This document shows, one piece after another, positions 5,862 to 6,872 of a stretch of 6,872 bases of DNA (positions are counted from its first letter, which is position 1; each line of letters begins with the position of its first letter). The notes under the pieces are model-generated. The model was given only the letters and a program-made list of their open reading frames with translations, did not search any database and had not been told where the DNA came from. This DNA comes from an uncultured Bacilli bacterium. Lineage in GTDB: Bacteria; Bacillota_I; Bacilli_A; RF39; UBA660. Where the stretch lies: positions 1-6,872 of the forward strand of contig CALVRQ010000107.1 in NCBI GenBank assembly GCA_944358685.1, in the 5' to 3' direction. The position numbers and the translations under genes were made by a program.

Positions 5862-5875
5862 CGGAGTTTTATTTT
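5844..5875. terminator. Bidirectional intrinsic terminator
   Basis: AAAACTCC (5847-5854) and GGAGTTTT (5863-5870) form a perfect 8-bp stem around an 8-base loop. On the plus strand the T-rich end of the stem continues as ATTTTT. On the minus strand a run of seven T (5850-5844) follows the stem, so it works in both directions. The TAA of the membrane protein gene (5859-5861) is in the loop, and the TAA of the XRE gene (5871-5869) begins at the stem end. Confidence 0.85.
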
Positions 5876-6147
5876 TGCCTAAAATATTCTATTAATTCTA
5901 AAACAATTTTAATTTCTTTTTCATTTAAACCATCTATATTGATAGCCTTATCATTTTTAAAATTAAGTAAATAGTCTGTAGAAACATCAAATAGGGTAGC
6001 AAGCTCAACGATGTACTGAGTTGAAGGAACAGAAATCCCTTGTTCCCATGCATTAACACTATACCTAGTTATGCCGAGCTCATCAGCTAAAGCTTTCTGT
6101 GATAATCCCTTGTTTTCCCTTAATATTTTAATTTTATTTGCTATCAT
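5869..6147 (-). CDS. XRE-family helix-turn-helix transcriptional regulator
   Basis: DNA-binding regulator of 92 residues. Residues 4-61 form an HTH_3 (Cro/C1-type) domain: KIKILRENKGLSQKALADEL covers the first helices. ITRYSVNAWEQGISVPS follows with the recognition helix and the typical W-E-x-G turn, then the closing helix ending in STDYLL. Residues 62-92 are a short tail, ending with a helix rich in I, L and E, that may mediate dimerisation. The start at 6147 follows GGTG (6156-6153), 5 bases upstream. It is divergent from the repeat-containing surface protein gene at 6266 and convergent with the CmpB-like gene. Divergent placement makes the intergenic region 6148-6265 its most likely target, but that is inference. 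Small regulators of this sort occur both in prophages and in ordinary chromosomes; nothing else phage-like is here. Confidence 0.9.
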   Translation of the reverse strand: MIANKIKILRENKGLSQKALADELGITRYSVNAWEQGISVPSTQYIVELATLFDVSTDYLLNFKNDKAINIDGLNEKEIKIVLELIEYFRQK

Positions 6148-6265
6148 ATAATCACCAATAAAATAGTAACATCTTCCAATTGATATTACATTTCACAATG
6201 ATGTTTATAATTGACAAAGGAAAATAAATATGATAATCTTTTAATAGAAAATAGGAGGGAATACC
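6148..6265. promoter_or_regulatory. Divergent control region between the XRE gene and the surface protein gene
   Basis: This 118-base spacer should carry both promoters. The rightward promoter is clear (6211-6239). For the XRE gene only a weak -10, TACTAT on the minus strand (6168-6163), is visible, without a convincing -35. A 6-bp inverted repeat, AACATC (6168-6173) and GATGTT (6200-6205), brackets the middle, its left arm touching the XRE -10. It could be an operator of the XRE protein, but 6-bp arms 26 bases apart are weak evidence. Confidence 0.35.
6211..6239 (+). promoter_or_regulatory. Promoter of the surface protein gene
   Basis: A perfect TTGACA (6211-6216) lies 17 bases before TAATCT (6234-6239), which is preceded by TGA, giving an extended -10 (TGATAATCT). 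With the strong AGGAGG ribosome binding site at 6253-6258, 7 bases from the ATG, this gene has the best expression signals in the window and a leader of only about 20 bases. Confidence 0.75.
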
Positions 6266-6859
6266 ATGAAAGAAACAATAAACAAAATTTTAAAAAACAA
6301 AATTTTATTTTTAATATTAGTTTCTTTTATAGGAGGAATAACCATTGCTTATGCTGTAACATACTTTCCAAGTAATCAAGTAACATATGATAATAAAACA
6401 AGCGGACTAAATGCTACAGAGGTTCAAACTGCTATTGATGAATTATATTCTAAAGCCAAAAATTGTTCATCAAAATCAAAATATTTAAGTTTTAGTGCAG
6501 CTATATCTCCTTCGACACACCAAGTTGGAGTGATTTTTTCTGATAATAATGGTATATATTCTTTAACATTGGGTGATAATGAGCCTGTGAAACTTACAAA
6601 AATGACTGCTAATTCAATGGATGTGTATGCTGTCTATAATTCAGCCATTTTATATTTTTCTAATAATAGTGGAATATACTATTTAAATTTAGGAGCTACT
6701 TCTTCATCACCAACAAAATTAACTAATGAAACAGCAACTAGTTTGAAAATATTATATCCAGGATATGGAAGTGAAGCATTATTAATGTATTCTAATGCTA
6801 ATGGTATATACTACATAAATCTAAATGATAGTTCTGCAAAACCTCAAAAAGTTTATTAA
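6266..6859 (+). CDS. Secreted or membrane-anchored protein with three propeller-like repeats
   Basis: Protein of 197 residues. A basic N-terminus and hydrophobic helix (about 12-30) end in A-Y-A, so it is either a signal peptide cut after A30 or a membrane anchor. Residues 39-66 carry the stretch VTYDNKTSGLNATEVQTAID and its continuation ELYSKAKN, a motif I recall from many surface proteins of gut Bacillota, where it follows the anchor; its function is unknown to me. Three repeats follow, each of the form hydrophobic-x-FS/YS-(N/D)-(N/A)-x-GIY-x-L-x-L followed by a P-x-K-(L/V) turn. They have GIY at residues 96, 136 and 180. They resemble four-stranded beta-propeller blades of the DUF5050/TolB-like kind. 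Three blades are too few for a closed propeller, and the last stops right after PQKVY, so the protein may be truncated or act as an oligomer. Expression signals are strong; the divergent XRE gene may control it. Confidence 0.8.
   Translation: MKETINKILKNKILFLILVSFIGGITIAYAVTYFPSNQVTYDNKTSGLNATEVQTAIDELYSKAKNCSSKSKYLSFSAAISPSTHQVGVIFSDNNGIYSLTLGDNEPVKLTKMTANSMDVYAVYNSAILYFSNNSGIYYLNLGATSSSPTKLTNETATSLKILYPGYGSEALLMYSNANGIYYINLNDSSAKPQKVY
6521..6856 (+). repeat. Three tandem repeats inside the surface protein gene
   Basis: Units begin near residues 86, 126 and 170, with a period of 40 and then 44 residues. Each contains an S-(D/N)-(N/A)-N/S-G-I-Y core and a P-x-K-L/V end. At the DNA level similarity is limited to short blocks around the GGTATATA or GGAATATA codons, so the duplication is old and is kept at protein level. 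Confidence 0.6.
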
Positions 6860-6872
6860 ATTAAGAAAACTC

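Noticed and set aside
5869..6859. Toxin-antitoxin or prophage module around the XRE gene
   Set aside because: The neighbours are a CmpB-like membrane protein and a secreted repeat protein. No toxin fold, integrase or phage structural gene is present.
6846..6872. Possible terminator after the repeat protein gene
   Set aside because: Only a weak AGTTT/AAACT pairing is visible, and the window ends before any T-run could be seen.

Overview
This window reads as chromosomal DNA of a low-GC, cell-walled member of the Bacillota (AT-rich by eye, roughly 30% GC). The gene content and style fit the uncultured gut Bacilli that sit near the Mollicutes (RF39-like clades); that placement is an inference from memory of such sequences. 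All tryptophans in the predicted proteins are TGG, and dnaD and recU appear to end on TGA, so the standard bacterial code is the best reading. No mobile element, CRISPR array, tRNA or rRNA was seen.

Layout. Left block (+): dnaD (39-668) overlaps nth (from 643), behind a -10 box at the window edge. nth meets an in-frame TGA at 1201-1203, exactly where the first of four [4Fe-4S] cysteines belongs. The other three cysteines follow in frame with normal spacing up to a TAG at 1276-1278, which sits inside the nth terminator. Middle block (-): recU (4905-4333) and a large class A penicillin-binding protein, ponA (4336-1313), form an operon with a 4-base ATGA overlap and a clear promoter. The dnaD-nth / ponA-recU convergent arrangement is the one known from Bacillus subtilis, but without ypoC between nth and ponA. 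Right block: a 302-base intergenic region with an 8-bp inverted repeat, two similar promoter-like blocks and a 33-codon ORF; a CmpB-like (PF06541) membrane protein (5208-5861); a convergent XRE-family regulator (6147-5869) sharing a bidirectional terminator with it; and, divergent from the regulator, a secreted or membrane-anchored protein with three propeller-like repeats (6266-6859).

How the genes fit together. dnaD (primosome), nth (base excision repair) and recU (Holliday junction resolution, chromosome segregation) are DNA replication and repair genes. ponA makes cell wall, and its coupling to recU is a conserved Firmicutes pairing. The PBP is unusual: it has an extra N-terminal membrane hairpin and two C-terminal Ig-type domains. 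The right block looks like envelope or surface functions with a local regulator. The most notable observation is the TGA at the Fe-S cysteine codon of nth. No wholly new multi-gene system is evident.
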